From: Sphingobium sp. SCG-1
GTDB taxonomy: Bacteria > Pseudomonadota > Alphaproteobacteria > Sphingomonadales > Sphingomonadaceae
Assembly: GCF_002953135.1 (NCBI RefSeq)
Contig: NZ_CP026372.1
Span: 4,183,001-4,247,000 of the forward strand
Direction of reading: 5' to 3'
Length of the DNA stretch: 64,000 bases
This document shows, piece by piece, positions 50,374 through 59,995 of the stretch. Under the pieces are notes generated by a model that made no database searches, was not told the origin of the DNA, and was given only the letters and a program-made list of their open reading frames with translations. How positions within the stretch are numbered: the first letter of the stretch is position 1; each line of letters starts with the position of its first letter. A program made the position numbers and the translations under genes.

Positions 50374-53091
50374 GTGGCGGAACAACATAGCGTGACAAAA
50401 TGCATCGACACATCAGCAGCATTGGTGCGTGCGCACGCGCACTCGCCATTTCTAGCTCGAATGCTCACGCGATATCCTCATATTGCGGCCTCGCTTTCAG
50501 AGGGTGACGTCGATGCAGCGATGGGAATGGCCCATGCCGAAGGCGTCCAGACCGAAGTGGTGGCGCAGTCACTACGGCGACAACGCGGCGCTCTTGCTCT
50601 TGTAACGGCAATTGCCGATCTGTCCGGCGCCTGGAATCTCGACACGGTAACGCAGACGCTGTCCGATTTTGCAGACATAGCCCTCGAACGGGCGATAGAC
50701 GCGGCGTTCGCCGAACGGTTTCCAGGCGAAGCGCCGCGCGGATTCGCCGTGATTGCACTTGGCAAGCATGGGAGCCGGGAGCTGAATTACAGCTCCGACA
50801 TCGATCCGATCCTGATCTTTGACCCCGAAACCTTGCCGCATCGGTCTCGGGAAGAACCTGTCGACTCTGCCGTTCGTCTGGCGAAGCGCGTGACAGAATT
50901 ACTCAGTGCGAGAGATGGCGACGGCTATGTCTTCCGCGTCGACTTGCGCCTTCGCCCATCGCCCGAGGTGACGCCGATCGCGTTGCCCGTGGAGGCGGCG
51001 ATCGGATATTATGAGTCCATGGCGGTTGGTTGGGAGCAGGCCGCGTTCATTCGCGCACGCGTCGCAGCCGGAGATGGCCCTCTGGGCGATTATTTCCTTC
51101 GCTCCATCCGGCCATTCGTCTGGCGACGCTCACTCGATTTCGGCGCGATCGATGCGATCACCGATATCTCCCGGCGTATTCGCGACCATTATGCGCAGGG
51201 ACAGGCATTCGCACCGGGCTATGACCTGAAGCGCGGACGTGGCGGTATCCGTGAAGTTGAGTTTTTTGCCCAGGTGCATCAGCTTATCCATGGCGGACGC
51301 AACGCAGCCTTGCGATCCGGCTCGACGCGTGAAGCAGTGAAGGCTCTGGCAGACCATGGCATCATCGAAGCGGAAACGGCGCAGCGGCTCGACGAGGCTT
51401 ATGTGCTGCTGCGCACGATCGAACACCGGTTGCAAATGGTGGACGACCGGCAGACGCACGAATTGCCAGCGAGCATTCCGCAGCTGGATAACGTGGCGCA
51501 CCTGCACGGCCTTGCCGATGGCGGCGCGTTGCTGGCACTGCTTGCGCCGCACGTCACCTGGGTTGGCGGCAACTACGACAGGCTCGTTCGCGAAGACGCT
51601 GCCGAACAATTGTCGCAGAACGGCACCGTGTTGGAAGGGCAGTTACGCGACATGGGTTTTGCGGACCCAGCCGTTCCTCTCGCGCGTATCGCCCATTGGC
51701 GCGAAGGAACGATCCGCGCGCTCCGTAGCGCACCGGCACGCAAGGCGCTGGAGGAGCTGCTGCCGGTATTGATGAAAGCGCTGGCCGACGCGCCAGATCC
51801 GGCCACGGCACTCAATAGGCTCGACAGCATGGTCGCGCGTTTGCCGAGCGCCATCAATTTCTTCAAGCTGCTCACGACGCGGCCCGCCGTGGTGCAATTG
51901 CTAACCGAGATATTAAGCCATGCGCCCACGCTTGCCGAAGCTTTGGCTCGTCGGAGCGAATTGCTCGATGGACTGATCGATGCCAGCGCTTTCGATCCGC
52001 CGCCATCGGTGCCTGAACTGGCAAAGCAACTGGGCGCGCTGGAGCCGGGCGACGATTATCAGATGTTGCTCGACCGCGTACGGCAACGCGTTGGGGATAA
52101 ACGCTTTGCTTTGGGCGCCCAGATTGTGCGGGGCCATAGCGATCCGCTGAAGGTGGCGGCAGGCTATTCGCGCCTTGCGGAATCCGCGATCGACGTGCTT
52201 GTGCAGGGCACCGTCGCGGAGTTCGAGGCGGCGCATGGCCAGGTTCCGGGCGGCGAGCTCGCCATATTGGCGCTGGGGCGGCTCGGCGGCGGGGCGCTGA
52301 CACATGCGTCGGACCTTGATCTTATCTATCTGTTCTCCGGAGACTTCGCGGCGGAATCCGCTGGCCCCAAACCGCTAGGGGCAACGCAGTATTTCAATCG
52401 CCTCGCGCAACGCATCACCAATGCACTCTCCGTGCAGACAGGGTCCGGGCCATTGTACGAGGTCGATACCCGCCTGCGTCCGTCCGGTGCGCAAGGCCTA
52501 CTCTGTGTCAGCTTCGAGAGCTTCGCCCGTTATCAGCGCGAGGCGGCATGGGCGTGGGAGCATTTGGCGCTGACGCGTGCACGCCCGATCTATGGATCCG
52601 ATGTTGCCCGCACTTCCCTACGGAAGATCATCGCCGAGACGCTGGAAATGCCCCGCGATGGAGAGGCGCTTGCCCGCTCCGCCGTGAAGATGCGGAGCGA
52701 AATCGCAAAACATAAGCCGCCGGCGGGTCCTCTGGACGTCAAGCTGGTGGAAGGCGGCCTGATCGATCTTGAGTTTCTGATCCACGTCACGCAGTTCCTG
52801 ACGCAGAGCGCCTTCACGCCGGATTTGCGCGAGGCGCTGCGGCAATTGATCGCATCGAGCCATCTCCCAGCTTCGCTGCTTCCCGCGCATGATCTCCTTG
52901 CGCGCTTTCTCGTCGTCTCCCGCCTCGTCTCACCCACATCGGCGGAACCGGCTCCAGCCACCCGTCCGCTGGTGGCGCGCGCCTGCCAGGTCGCAGATTG
53001 GGATGCACTGCTTGCAAGCTACATGGCGGCAAGGCAGGAGGTATCTGAACGGTGGAGCGCCATCGTGGATCGCTACGCAGGGGAAGTCTGA
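50374..53091 (+). CDS. glnE: Bifunctional glutamine synthetase adenylyltransferase/deadenylase
   Basis: Controls glutamine synthetase by adding and removing AMP according to nitrogen status (905 residues). Two nucleotidyltransferase domains are visible: the first with LGKHGSRELNYSSDIDPILIF (about residues 130-150), the second with LGRLGGGALTHASDLDLIYLF (about 630-650), each holding the G-G/S...DxD catalytic pattern, and helical regions between. The start is a GTG at 50374, which is plausible but has only a weak ribosome site. The stop overlaps the ATG of the peroxiredoxin gene. Confidence 0.95.
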   Translation: MAEQHSVTKCIDTSAALVRAHAHSPFLARMLTRYPHIAASLSEGDVDAAMGMAHAEGVQTEVVAQSLRRQRGALALVTAIADLSGAWNLDTVTQTLSDFADIALERAIDAAFAERFPGEAPRGFAVIALGKHGSRELNYSSDIDPILIFDPETLPHRSREEPVDSAVRLAKRVTELLSARDGDGYVFRVDLRLRPSPEVTPIALPVEAAIGYYESMAVGWEQAAFIRARVAAGDGPLGDYFLRSIRPFVWRRSLDFGAIDAITDISRRIRDHYAQGQAFAPGYDLKRGRGGIREVEFFAQVHQLIHGGRNAALRSGSTREAVKALADHGIIEAETAQRLDEAYVLLRTIEHRLQMVDDRQTHELPASIPQLDNVAHLHGLADGGALLALLAPHVTWVGGNYDRLVREDAAEQLSQNGTVLEGQLRDMGFADPAVPLARIAHWREGTIRALRSAPARKALEELLPVLMKALADAPDPATALNRLDSMVARLPSAINFFKLLTTRPAVVQLLTEILSHAPTLAEALARRSELLDGLIDASAFDPPPSVPELAKQLGALEPGDDYQMLLDRVRQRVGDKRFALGAQIVRGHSDPLKVAAGYSRLAESAIDVLVQGTVAEFEAAHGQVPGGELAILALGRLGGGALTHASDLDLIYLFSGDFAAESAGPKPLGATQYFNRLAQRITNALSVQTGSGPLYEVDTRLRPSGAQGLLCVSFESFARYQREAAWAWEHLALTRARPIYGSDVARTSLRKIIAETLEMPRDGEALARSAVKMRSEIAKHKPPAGPLDVKLVEGGLIDLEFLIHVTQFLTQSAFTPDLREALRQLIASSHLPASLLPAHDLLARFLVVSRLVSPTSAEPAPATRPLVARACQVADWDALLASYMAARQEVSERWSAIVDRYAGEV

Positions 53092-53558
53092 TGTTGAACG
53101 CAGGTGATAAAGCGCCGGACGCCGCATTGCAGACCAGTTCAGGCGAGAGCTTTACGCTCAAGAATTATGCTGGAAAGCCCCTCGTCCTCTATTTCTATCC
53201 CAAAGCGGACACGCCCGGTTGCACCAGCGAGGCGCAGGCGTTCACAGAACTTGCCGACGACTTTGCAGCGGCAGGTCTGGCCGTTATCGGCGTGTCCAAA
53301 GACAAGCCCGCCAAGCTCAAGAAGTTTGCGGACAAATACGGTTTGAAGGTCGTTCTCGCTTCCGACGAGACTGGCGACTTTTGCGAGGCGTTCGGCACCT
53401 GGGTCGAAAAGTCGATGTATGGTCGCAGATATATGGGGATCGAACGGTCGACTTTCCTGATCGACGCAAATGGCACCGTCGTCCGGGTCTGGCCGAAGGT
53501 GAAAGTGAAGGGGCATGCAGAAGAGGTTCTGGATGCCGCTAAAGCGCTTTCGTCATAG
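53091..53558 (+). CDS. bcp: Thiol peroxidase, BCP/AhpC-TSA family
   Basis: Thioredoxin-dependent peroxiredoxin (155 residues) that reduces hydroperoxides. The peroxidatic cysteine is in KADTPGCTSEAQAF; the classical nearby resolving cysteine of E. coli BCP (five residues later) is replaced, and another cysteine occurs at GDFCEAFG. So the redox cycle may be of 1-Cys or atypical type. The ATG overlaps the glnE stop (TGATG) and has a GGGGAAG ribosome site, so the two genes are co-transcribed. Confidence 0.92.
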   Translation: MLNAGDKAPDAALQTSSGESFTLKNYAGKPLVLYFYPKADTPGCTSEAQAFTELADDFAAAGLAVIGVSKDKPAKLKKFADKYGLKVVLASDETGDFCEAFGTWVEKSMYGRRYMGIERSTFLIDANGTVVRVWPKVKVKGHAEEVLDAAKALSS

Positions 53559-53885
53559 CCGCGACCATTGCTGTCCCGAATCGTTACAAGGGCGTTCTTT
53601 GATCTGAACATGACAAATGGCGTCATCATAGCGACGAAACGAGTGCCATTCCGTGACGCAAATCACTAAGAAAGGCTTAAAAACCGCCATTTTCGGGCTT
53701 AGGTTAACCCTCAGTTCAACGCTTCAACCCGTCATGGGGCCGGTTGGACGCGCTAAAATGTGACAACGCTTGCTTAATGCGCCGCGATTTGCAGACATGA
53801 TGAACGGGGGCAGTTCAATCTGCTTTTAAAAATAGGATTTACGTCTCGCTGCCACCGGCCGTGCGACGGCAAAGTCGGGGTTCGC
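53559..53885. other. Long leader/promoter region of the M23 peptidase gene
   Basis: About 330 bases without a gene. It is AT-richer around 53640-53730 and 53820-53850. A CtrA-like element, TTAA-N7-TTCA with the following AC, lies at 53704-53720. No open frame with a ribosome site is seen. Confidence 0.55.
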
Positions 53886-54623
53886 ATGTCGCATCGTCAA
53901 GTAAGCAACGATACCAACAATCTTTTGTTCCAACGTTTTCCTTCGTCGTTTGCAAAAACGGCTTTCATCGCAGCAGCAGCCCTGATGGCTTGTGCCGCTG
54001 CCCCCGCGTCTGCCGCTGAAGAAGATGGCCCCTATGCCGATGTAACGGCTGCGGACCTCGCACCTGCTGCCAAGGCAACAAACGATGCGGGCTTCTCTTC
54101 CCTGTTTTCCAGCTGGAAGAAGATGGACAATGTCGCACAGTCGTCGGTGTTCATCCCTTCAGGCCGTCCTGTCGCGAAGCTCAGCCTGACGAGTAACTTC
54201 GGCGTCCGCTCCGATCCGTTCAACGGCTCGGCCCGGATGCATAAGGGCATCGACATCCCCGGCCCTTCAGGGACTCCGATCTATGCGACCGCCGACGGCA
54301 TCGTCAGCCGCGCCGGATGGGCCAGCGGCTATGGCAATCTCGTTGAAATCTCGCACGGGAACGGCATGGAAACGCGCTATGGCCATATGTCGAAGCTGAT
54401 CGTTGCGCCTAACACGCATGTGCGTCGTGGCCAGCTCATCGGCCTGATGGGTTCGACGGGTCGCTCGACCGGCAGCCATCTTCATTATGAAGTGCGGGTC
54501 GCGGGTAACGCCGTCAATCCGCTGCCTTTCGTGGCGGGTGCCGATTATCTGATGGCGTTGAATACCAAGCCGCCGGTCGCCATGGGTGGTCCGACGCTGC
54601 GCGAAGAAAAAGACGCCGATTAA
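53886..54623 (+). CDS. Exported M23 (LytM-type) peptidase
   Basis: A 245-residue periplasmic protein with a signal peptide ending near APASAAE. The M23 domain carries the full zinc site: HKGIDIPG (His and Asp), RYGHMS and GSHLHYEV (HxH). With all ligands kept, it is probably an active peptidoglycan endopeptidase. The N-terminal 45 residues of the mature protein look disordered. The ATG follows GGGG at five bases. A strong terminator comes after the gene. Confidence 0.9.
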   Translation: MSHRQVSNDTNNLLFQRFPSSFAKTAFIAAAALMACAAAPASAAEEDGPYADVTAADLAPAAKATNDAGFSSLFSSWKKMDNVAQSSVFIPSGRPVAKLSLTSNFGVRSDPFNGSARMHKGIDIPGPSGTPIYATADGIVSRAGWASGYGNLVEISHGNGMETRYGHMSKLIVAPNTHVRRGQLIGLMGSTGRSTGSHLHYEVRVAGNAVNPLPFVAGADYLMALNTKPPVAMGGPTLREEKDAD

Positions 54624-54670
54624 TGGGCGATGATCGCGGCGTGAGCCGTGATTAGAACGCTACCTTTGCA

Positions 54671-54702
54671 AAGGCCCGGAGCGAAAGCTTGCCGGGCCTT
54701 TT
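54671..54702 (+). terminator. Rho-independent terminator after the M23 gene
   Basis: AAGGCCCGG (54671-54679), twelve-base loop, CCGGGCCTT (54692-54700), then further T residues. A standard intrinsic terminator, 47 bases after the stop. Confidence 0.85.
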
Positions 54703-54724
54703 GCTTGTCCCTATCTATAGCGGC

Positions 54725-55051
54725 ATGACAGAGATTGACCTTACACCATCCGCAGCGTCCCGCGTTGCCGCTATCGCCCAGCGTCAGGGCAAGGCGGCGA
54801 TATTGCGGCTCGCCGTCGAAGGTGGAGGCTGCTCGGGTTTCCAGTATCGCTTTGGCCTGGCCGATGGCGTGGATGCGGAGGATGTGTCGGTGGAGCGTGA
54901 TGGCGTGACGCTGGTGGTCGATCCGATGAGCCTTGATCTGGTGCGCGGCGCTGCCGTCGATTATGTCGAGGACCTGGTCGGCGCGGCATTTAAGGTGACG
55001 AACCCCAATGCCACGGCTGGTTGCGGCTGCGGGTCCAGCTTCTCGGTCTGA
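54725..55051 (+). CDS. A-type iron-sulfur carrier (ErpA/IscA family)
   Basis: Delivers iron-sulfur clusters to apo-proteins (108 residues). The three cluster cysteines are present: Cys36 in EGGGCSGFQY and the C-terminal CGC pair Cys100/Cys102 in AGCGCGSSF. This spacing defines the A-type carriers; it resembles ErpA most but I cannot exclude IscA/SufA. The start at 54725 removes a 12-codon leader that reads through the terminator. It is followed by the exonuclease gene in the same direction. Confidence 0.93.
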   Translation: MTEIDLTPSAASRVAAIAQRQGKAAILRLAVEGGGCSGFQYRFGLADGVDAEDVSVERDGVTLVVDPMSLDLVRGAAVDYVEDLVGAAFKVTNPNATAGCGCGSSFSV

Positions 55052-55115
55052 CGAATTTCAAAGCAAGTGCGGCTTTAGCTGGCCCGGTGCGCCCAGCTTG
55101 GCTAACAGTGTCGTC

Positions 55116-55886
55116 ATGCGTATCGCGACTTTCAACATCAATGGCATCAAGGCCCGCCTGCCGCGGCTGATCGAATGGCTGAACGAGACACAGCCGGACG
55201 TCGCCTGCCTTCAGGAAATCAAGACCTCCGATGAGACCTTCCCGGCGAAGGATATCGAAGCGGCGGGCTATGGCGTGATCTGGCATGGGCAGAAGGGGTT
55301 CAACGGCGTTGCGATCCTGGCGCGGGGGCAGGTGCCGCAGGAAGTCCGGCGCGGGCTGGAGGGCGAACCAGAGGACGAACATAGCCGCTATCTGGAAGCC
55401 GAGGTGGGCGGCGTGCGCATCGCCAGCATCTACCTTCCCAACGGCAATCCGCAGCCGGGGCCGAAGTTCGATTACAAGCTGCGCTGGATGAAGCGCCTCC
55501 GTACGCGAGCGGCGGAAATCTGGGCGGAGGAAGTCCCTGCGGTGCTCGCAGGCGACTACAACGTGATCCCGCGCGACAAGGACACCTATTCCGTGAAGGC
55601 CATGGCCGACGACGCGCTGATGCAGCCCGAAAGCCGCGCCGCCTATCGCCGCCTATTGGCGGATGGGTGGACCGATGCGCTGTTGAGCCGCCACCCGCAG
55701 GGCGGCGTCTGGACCTATTGGGACTATCAGATGAACGCATGGCCGCGCGACGCGGGCTTTCGCATCGACCATCTGCTGCTGAGCCCCGCCGCCGCCGACC
55801 GCCTGTACGATGCGCAAGTGGACAAGGACTTCCGCGGCCGCGAGAAGGCGAGCGATCATGCGCCGGTGTGGGTGGAATTGCAGTAG
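55116..55886 (+). CDS. xth: Exodeoxyribonuclease III
   Basis: DNA-repair enzyme with AP-endonuclease and 3'-exonuclease activity (256 residues). Landmarks: RIATFNINGIKARLPRL, CLQEIKTSDETFP with the metal-binding glutamate, NGVAILAR, LAGDYNVIP, FRIDHLLLSP and KASDHAPVWVEL with the catalytic Asp-His. The ATG lies directly at the conserved start; the upstream frame overlaps the carrier gene and is discarded. Confidence 0.95.
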   Translation: MRIATFNINGIKARLPRLIEWLNETQPDVACLQEIKTSDETFPAKDIEAAGYGVIWHGQKGFNGVAILARGQVPQEVRRGLEGEPEDEHSRYLEAEVGGVRIASIYLPNGNPQPGPKFDYKLRWMKRLRTRAAEIWAEEVPAVLAGDYNVIPRDKDTYSVKAMADDALMQPESRAAYRRLLADGWTDALLSRHPQGGVWTYWDYQMNAWPRDAGFRIDHLLLSPAAADRLYDAQVDKDFRGREKASDHAPVWVELQ

Positions 55887-56203
55887 CTTTGGAGCGGTAA
55901 ATCTGGTCCACGCGTTGCGTCTTCCATTCAGTACGCTTTAAAGGAAGCGGAAAGCGCCGTCCGATACAAGACGGCTGCGGACTAATCGGATTTGGCCGAA
56001 AACCTTGGTGTAAGACTCTCCGTTGCAGAACGGCGCTTTACGCTCTTTGATCTTCTAATTGACCATAGCGGTTTAGGACAGCGCAGTCCTATACGCAGCG
56101 CATCCCTCCTTGCAGACGGATGCTTGACAGCAATCGGGAACTGCTACACTTCCAACATGACACCGGTTTCCAAAGCCGTCTGTATAATGAGGATGCCAGC
56201 TTC
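55887..56203. other. Gap upstream of the esterase gene
   Basis: About 315 bases. A TTGACA hexamer at 56124-56129 and an exact TATAAT at 56183-56188 are present but not at usual spacing to each other. No gene is supported. This gap is the junction between housekeeping genes and the pectin-use genes. Confidence 0.5.
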
Positions 56204-57184
56204 ATGGACATCGACCGCAGAACCCTGTTCGTTGGGGGGCTTTCTTTCGCCGCAACTCTGCCAGTTCCGGCGCATGCAGCGATGGCATCAATCATCAATC
56301 CCCGAAGTCCCAATGAGATCATCGATCTGTGGCCCAATATCCCCCCAGGCGCGCCGAGAACCATGCCGGTGGAGACGATCGAGGAGCGGTCGGCAGTGGC
56401 GGACCGACCGGATCGCATAATTACCGGCGTCGCTCGCCCGCGTATGTACCTCTTTAAACCCGACCGCCCAAATGGCGCGGCGGTGCTCATCATGCCGGGG
56501 GGCGGCTATAGGCAGGAGGCCTTCGACAATAGCGGCTTTCAGATCGCCCATTGGCTCGTCACCCATGGCTACCACGCCTTTGTGCTGATCTATCGCCTCC
56601 CCGGCGAAGGGTGGGCAGACCGCACAAACGCGCCTCTGGCCGACGCGCAGAGAGCGATGCGCCTGATCCGGCAGAAAGCAGGCGCACTCGCCATTTCACC
56701 AGAGCGAGTAGCGGCAATGGGCTTCTCGGCTGGCGGCCATGTCTGCTCCGACCTTTCCACGCGCTTTGCTACGTCCAGCTACACCCCGGTTGACGCGGCA
56801 GACAGCCTGTCGGCCCGCCCTCACTGCGCGGCACCCATCTATCCTGTGGTCAGTATGGACCCGGCGATCGCCCATGCCGGATCACGTGACAAGCTGCTCG
56901 GCCCTAACCCCACCAAAGCAATGGAAGTGGCTCATTCCTCGGACCGCAACGTCTCCTTACAATGCCCGCCGCATTTCCTGGTCCACGCTGCGGATGACGA
57001 AACCGTGCCTGTGGAAAACACGCTGCGGCTGAGTGCCGCGTTGCGGGCTGCGGGCGTGAAGGTCGATACTCACATCTTCGCTGAGGGAGGGCACGGCTTT
57101 GGCGTGTCCAGAATCGCAGGCATGCCGGTTGCTGCCTGGCCTGAGCTTTGGCTCGGCTGGGCGCGGCGAACCGGCCTTGCGTGA
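56204..57184 (+). CDS. Exported alpha/beta-hydrolase esterase (BD-FAE / acetyl-esterase type)
   Basis: A 326-residue exported esterase. The N-terminus DRRTLFVGGLSFAATLPVPA resembles a Tat signal. Catalytic features: oxyanion-hole PGGGYRQEA, nucleophile in GFSAGGHV, Asp in HAADDETVPV and His in EGGHGFG. Such proteins remove acetyl groups from xylan or pectin. The neighbours (polygalacturonase, 5-dehydro-4-deoxyglucarate dehydratase, hexuronate-type importer) favour a pectin acetyl-esterase. Start at 56204 gives the signal; the longer frame is discarded. Confidence 0.83.
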   Translation: MDIDRRTLFVGGLSFAATLPVPAHAAMASIINPRSPNEIIDLWPNIPPGAPRTMPVETIEERSAVADRPDRIITGVARPRMYLFKPDRPNGAAVLIMPGGGYRQEAFDNSGFQIAHWLVTHGYHAFVLIYRLPGEGWADRTNAPLADAQRAMRLIRQKAGALAISPERVAAMGFSAGGHVCSDLSTRFATSSYTPVDAADSLSARPHCAAPIYPVVSMDPAIAHAGSRDKLLGPNPTKAMEVAHSSDRNVSLQCPPHFLVHAADDETVPVENTLRLSAALRAAGVKVDTHIFAEGGHGFGVSRIAGMPVAAWPELWLGWARRTGLA

Positions 57185-57416
57185 CAGCATCCTTACGATA
57201 CGTTCCGTCTCTCAGGTCCGGCCTCGCTTCTGCCCTGTCGCCTGTCTGTCAGAATGCCTGCCAGCCCGCCGACGCACGCGAGAATTCCACTCTAAATGCG
57301 GGATTGGCGATCGCCAGCCGCACCGACATCTCGACCCGCCTGAAGTATGGTCAGACATCGAACCGGATCAAGAAAAGCGTGAGCGGCAGGGGTCGGCCAA
57401 GTCCTCGCCGCAATTT

Positions 57417-58343
57417 TCAGGCTGCTGCCTTCAGCCCCGCGTTAGCGCCTTCAATGAGCGCTGTCAGTTCCTGCAGTTCGGCATCGTCCAGATCGGTGAG
57501 TGGCGGACGCACCGCGCCGGCCGGTCGGCCAATCGCAGTCATGCCCGCCTTTACGATGGACACGGCATAGCCCGCACCGCGATTGCGAATGCGCAGATAG
57601 GGGAATACGAAGCCGTTAAGCATGTCGAGAATGGTCGCCTTGTCCCGCGCCCGCACCGCCGCATAAAAGGCCAGCGCCCATTCCGGCATGAAGTTGAAGA
57701 TTGCGGAGGAATAGGTGGTGACGCCCATTTCCAGATAGGCTGGCGCGAACGTTTCCGCTGTCGGCAGGCCGCCGACATAGGTCAGTCGGTCACCCATCTT
57801 GGCATAGATGCGCATCATCAGTTCTACATCGCCCACACCGTCCTTGTAGCCGACCAGATTGGGGTTGCGATCGCACAGCCCGGCCAGCGTATCTTCATGC
57901 AGGATGGCATTGTCGCGATTATAGACGATGATACCGAGCGATGTCGCCTTGCATACGGTTTCGATATGCGCGGCGAGACCCTCTTGCGTCGAATGGGTCA
58001 AGTAGGGTGGCAGCAGCAATATACCTTTGGCGCCCGCCTGCTCGATGGCCCTGGCGAGGTCTGTGGCTATCGCCGTGCCATATCCACACCCTGCCAGCAC
58101 CGGCACCGCATCCCCTGCTTCTTCCACCGCAGCCCTGACGATTGTCGGCACTTCCTGCGGGCGCAGCGAGAAGAACTCGCCCGTACCGCCTGCTGCGAAC
58201 AGGCCAGCGACGTCATAGCCGCCCAGCCATGCCAGATGCTCACGATAGGCCGCCTCGTCGAAATCATGATTCTGGTCGAAATGCGTCACCGGAAACGACA
58301 ACAGACCTCCACCGATACGCTTGGCCATTTCCTCAGGCGACAT
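57417..58343 (-). CDS. kdgD: 5-dehydro-4-deoxyglucarate dehydratase
   Basis: Converts 5-dehydro-4-deoxy-D-glucarate to 2-oxoglutarate semialdehyde with loss of water and CO2, a step in oxidative galacturonate/glucarate breakdown. The 308-residue protein is a DapA-type (beta/alpha)8 barrel: GTGEF at residues 53-57, Tyr141 in VYNRDN and the Schiff-base Lys167 in GYKDG. The GGTGEFFSL and VYNRDNA forms are typical of KdgD rather than DapA. The start at 58343 has an AGGG site just upstream; the frame runs on for 169 codons without meaning. Divergent from the GH28 gene. Confidence 0.9.
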   Translation of the reverse strand: MSPEEMAKRIGGGLLSFPVTHFDQNHDFDEAAYREHLAWLGGYDVAGLFAAGGTGEFFSLRPQEVPTIVRAAVEEAGDAVPVLAGCGYGTAIATDLARAIEQAGAKGILLLPPYLTHSTQEGLAAHIETVCKATSLGIIVYNRDNAILHEDTLAGLCDRNPNLVGYKDGVGDVELMMRIYAKMGDRLTYVGGLPTAETFAPAYLEMGVTTYSSAIFNFMPEWALAFYAAVRARDKATILDMLNGFVFPYLRIRNRGAGYAVSIVKAGMTAIGRPAGAVRPPLTDLDDAELQELTALIEGANAGLKAAA

Positions 58344-58518
58344 CGAACCCTCCCAACTAGATCGTGTATCCTGGGTAGCCGTCCGGGCGCACCATACCCA
58401 CCGCTCAGAGTGGATCGATTCATGTCCACGCGGCATCGATTTTGCCGGGCAAGGCCATGCTATAGCTGGCAGAACCAACGGAAAAACGAGCCATAATGTA
58501 GCAAGGAGAGACAAGATC

Positions 58519-59952
58519 ATGCACGAACATCCGCCATTCTCCCGCCGCGACCTGATGCGTTCTTCGGCCGGCGCGGCGATCGCCACCGTGGCGGCCGACC
58601 GCGCCATGGCAGCGACTGCGCCCGATCCCTGGACGCGGGGGACGTCGATCGCCCAATCGATCAAGCCCACGCATTTTCCAGATGCGGATTTCCCGATAAC
58701 GCGCTTTGGAGCGCGGGCGCGGGCGGGCCATGACAACAGCGCGGCGATCGCCGCTGCCATCGCTGCCGCCCATGCCGCCGGCGGCGGCCGCGTCATCGTG
58801 CCGCCGGGCATATGGGAAAGCGGTGCGATCCACCTCAAGTCAGACGTCAACCTTCACGTCGAGGCAGACGCAACGATCCGCTTTTCCACCAACCCCGGCG
58901 ACTATCCGATCGTCTTCACTCGCTGGGAAGGCATCGAACTCATGAACTACTCTCCGCTCGTCTACGCCCATGGGCAGAGCAATGTCGCCCTGACCGGCGG
59001 CGGCACGCTGGATGGCCAAGCCGATGCCGCCCATTGGTGGAGCTGGAAAGGCCCATGGGGCGGCACTGTCGATCATGGCTGGAAAGAAGGAATGCCCGAC
59101 CAGCGCCCCGCCCGCGCCAAGCTGTTCGCGATGGCAGAAGCGAACGTGCCCCCGTCACAGCGCATCTTCGGTGACGGCCACTATCTGCGGCCTGCCTTCG
59201 TACAATTTTACGCCTGCGACCGCGTGCTGATCGAAGGGGTTAAGCTGCGCCGCTCTCCCTTCTGGCAGGTACACCCGGTGCTGTGCCGCAACGTGGTCGT
59301 ACGTGGGCTGGATATTCACGGACTTGGCCCCAACAATGATGGCTGCGATCCGGAATCGGTCGACATGATGCTGATCGAGGATTGCACATTCGAAACCGGT
59401 GACGACTGTATTGCCGTCAATTCGGGGCGCAACGCCGACGGACGCCGGCTTGCTGCGCCGTCGCAGAACATCCTCATCCGCAATTGCCATATGAAGGAAG
59501 GGCATGGCGGCGTGGTTGTGGGCAGCCAGATCTCGGGGGGCGCCCACCACATCTTTGCGGAAAACTGCACCATGGACTCGCCGGACCTCTGGTACGCCCT
59601 GCGCTTCAAGAATAATGCCCTGCGCGGTGGCTTGCTGGAACATTTCTACTTCCGCGACATCACCGTGGGGCAGGTTGCGCGCGCCGCCATTGCCTGCGAC
59701 TTCAATTATGAGGAAGGCGCAAACGGGCCGTTTAAGCCGGTCCTGCGAGATGTCGTGGTTCAGCGGCTCAAGGTCACGAAGGCACGCCGCGTACTGGATA
59801 GTCAGGGCTTGCCCAATGCGCCGATCGGCACACTGAGACTGGAGGATTGCAGCTTCGACGGTGTGACCGATCCGTCGATTCTCGTTCATAGCCCCGACCT
59901 CAACCTGTCGCGTGTTCGTGTGAACGGCGCTGCTGTCGATCGGCTGACATAG
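58519..59952 (+). CDS. Exported GH28 polygalacturonase-type glycoside hydrolase
   Basis: A 477-residue pectin-degrading hydrolase with a Tat-like signal (FSRRDLMRSSAGAAIATVAA). The GH28 active site is complete: NNDGCDPES (first Asp), GDDC (Asp pair), GHGG (His) and the RxK-type LRFKNN. The beginning of the mature part (ITRFGARARAGHDNSAAIAAAI) is the usual GH28 start. It may act on polygalacturonan or its oligomers, exo or endo not decidable. An AAGGAG site precedes the ATG. The esterase and dehydratase beside it support pectin use. Confidence 0.92.
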   Translation: MHEHPPFSRRDLMRSSAGAAIATVAADRAMAATAPDPWTRGTSIAQSIKPTHFPDADFPITRFGARARAGHDNSAAIAAAIAAAHAAGGGRVIVPPGIWESGAIHLKSDVNLHVEADATIRFSTNPGDYPIVFTRWEGIELMNYSPLVYAHGQSNVALTGGGTLDGQADAAHWWSWKGPWGGTVDHGWKEGMPDQRPARAKLFAMAEANVPPSQRIFGDGHYLRPAFVQFYACDRVLIEGVKLRRSPFWQVHPVLCRNVVVRGLDIHGLGPNNDGCDPESVDMMLIEDCTFETGDDCIAVNSGRNADGRRLAAPSQNILIRNCHMKEGHGGVVVGSQISGGAHHIFAENCTMDSPDLWYALRFKNNALRGGLLEHFYFRDITVGQVARAAIACDFNYEEGANGPFKPVLRDVVVQRLKVTKARRVLDSQGLPNAPIGTLRLEDCSFDGVTDPSILVHSPDLNLSRVRVNGAAVDRLT

Positions 59953-59995
59953 CTTGCCGCTTTTCCCGCCGCTCGATAGCCTGTAGATATCGACA

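Noticed and set aside
57099..58496. 465-codon plus-strand open frame over kdgD
   Set aside because: Shadow frame; KdgD motifs are on the minus strand.
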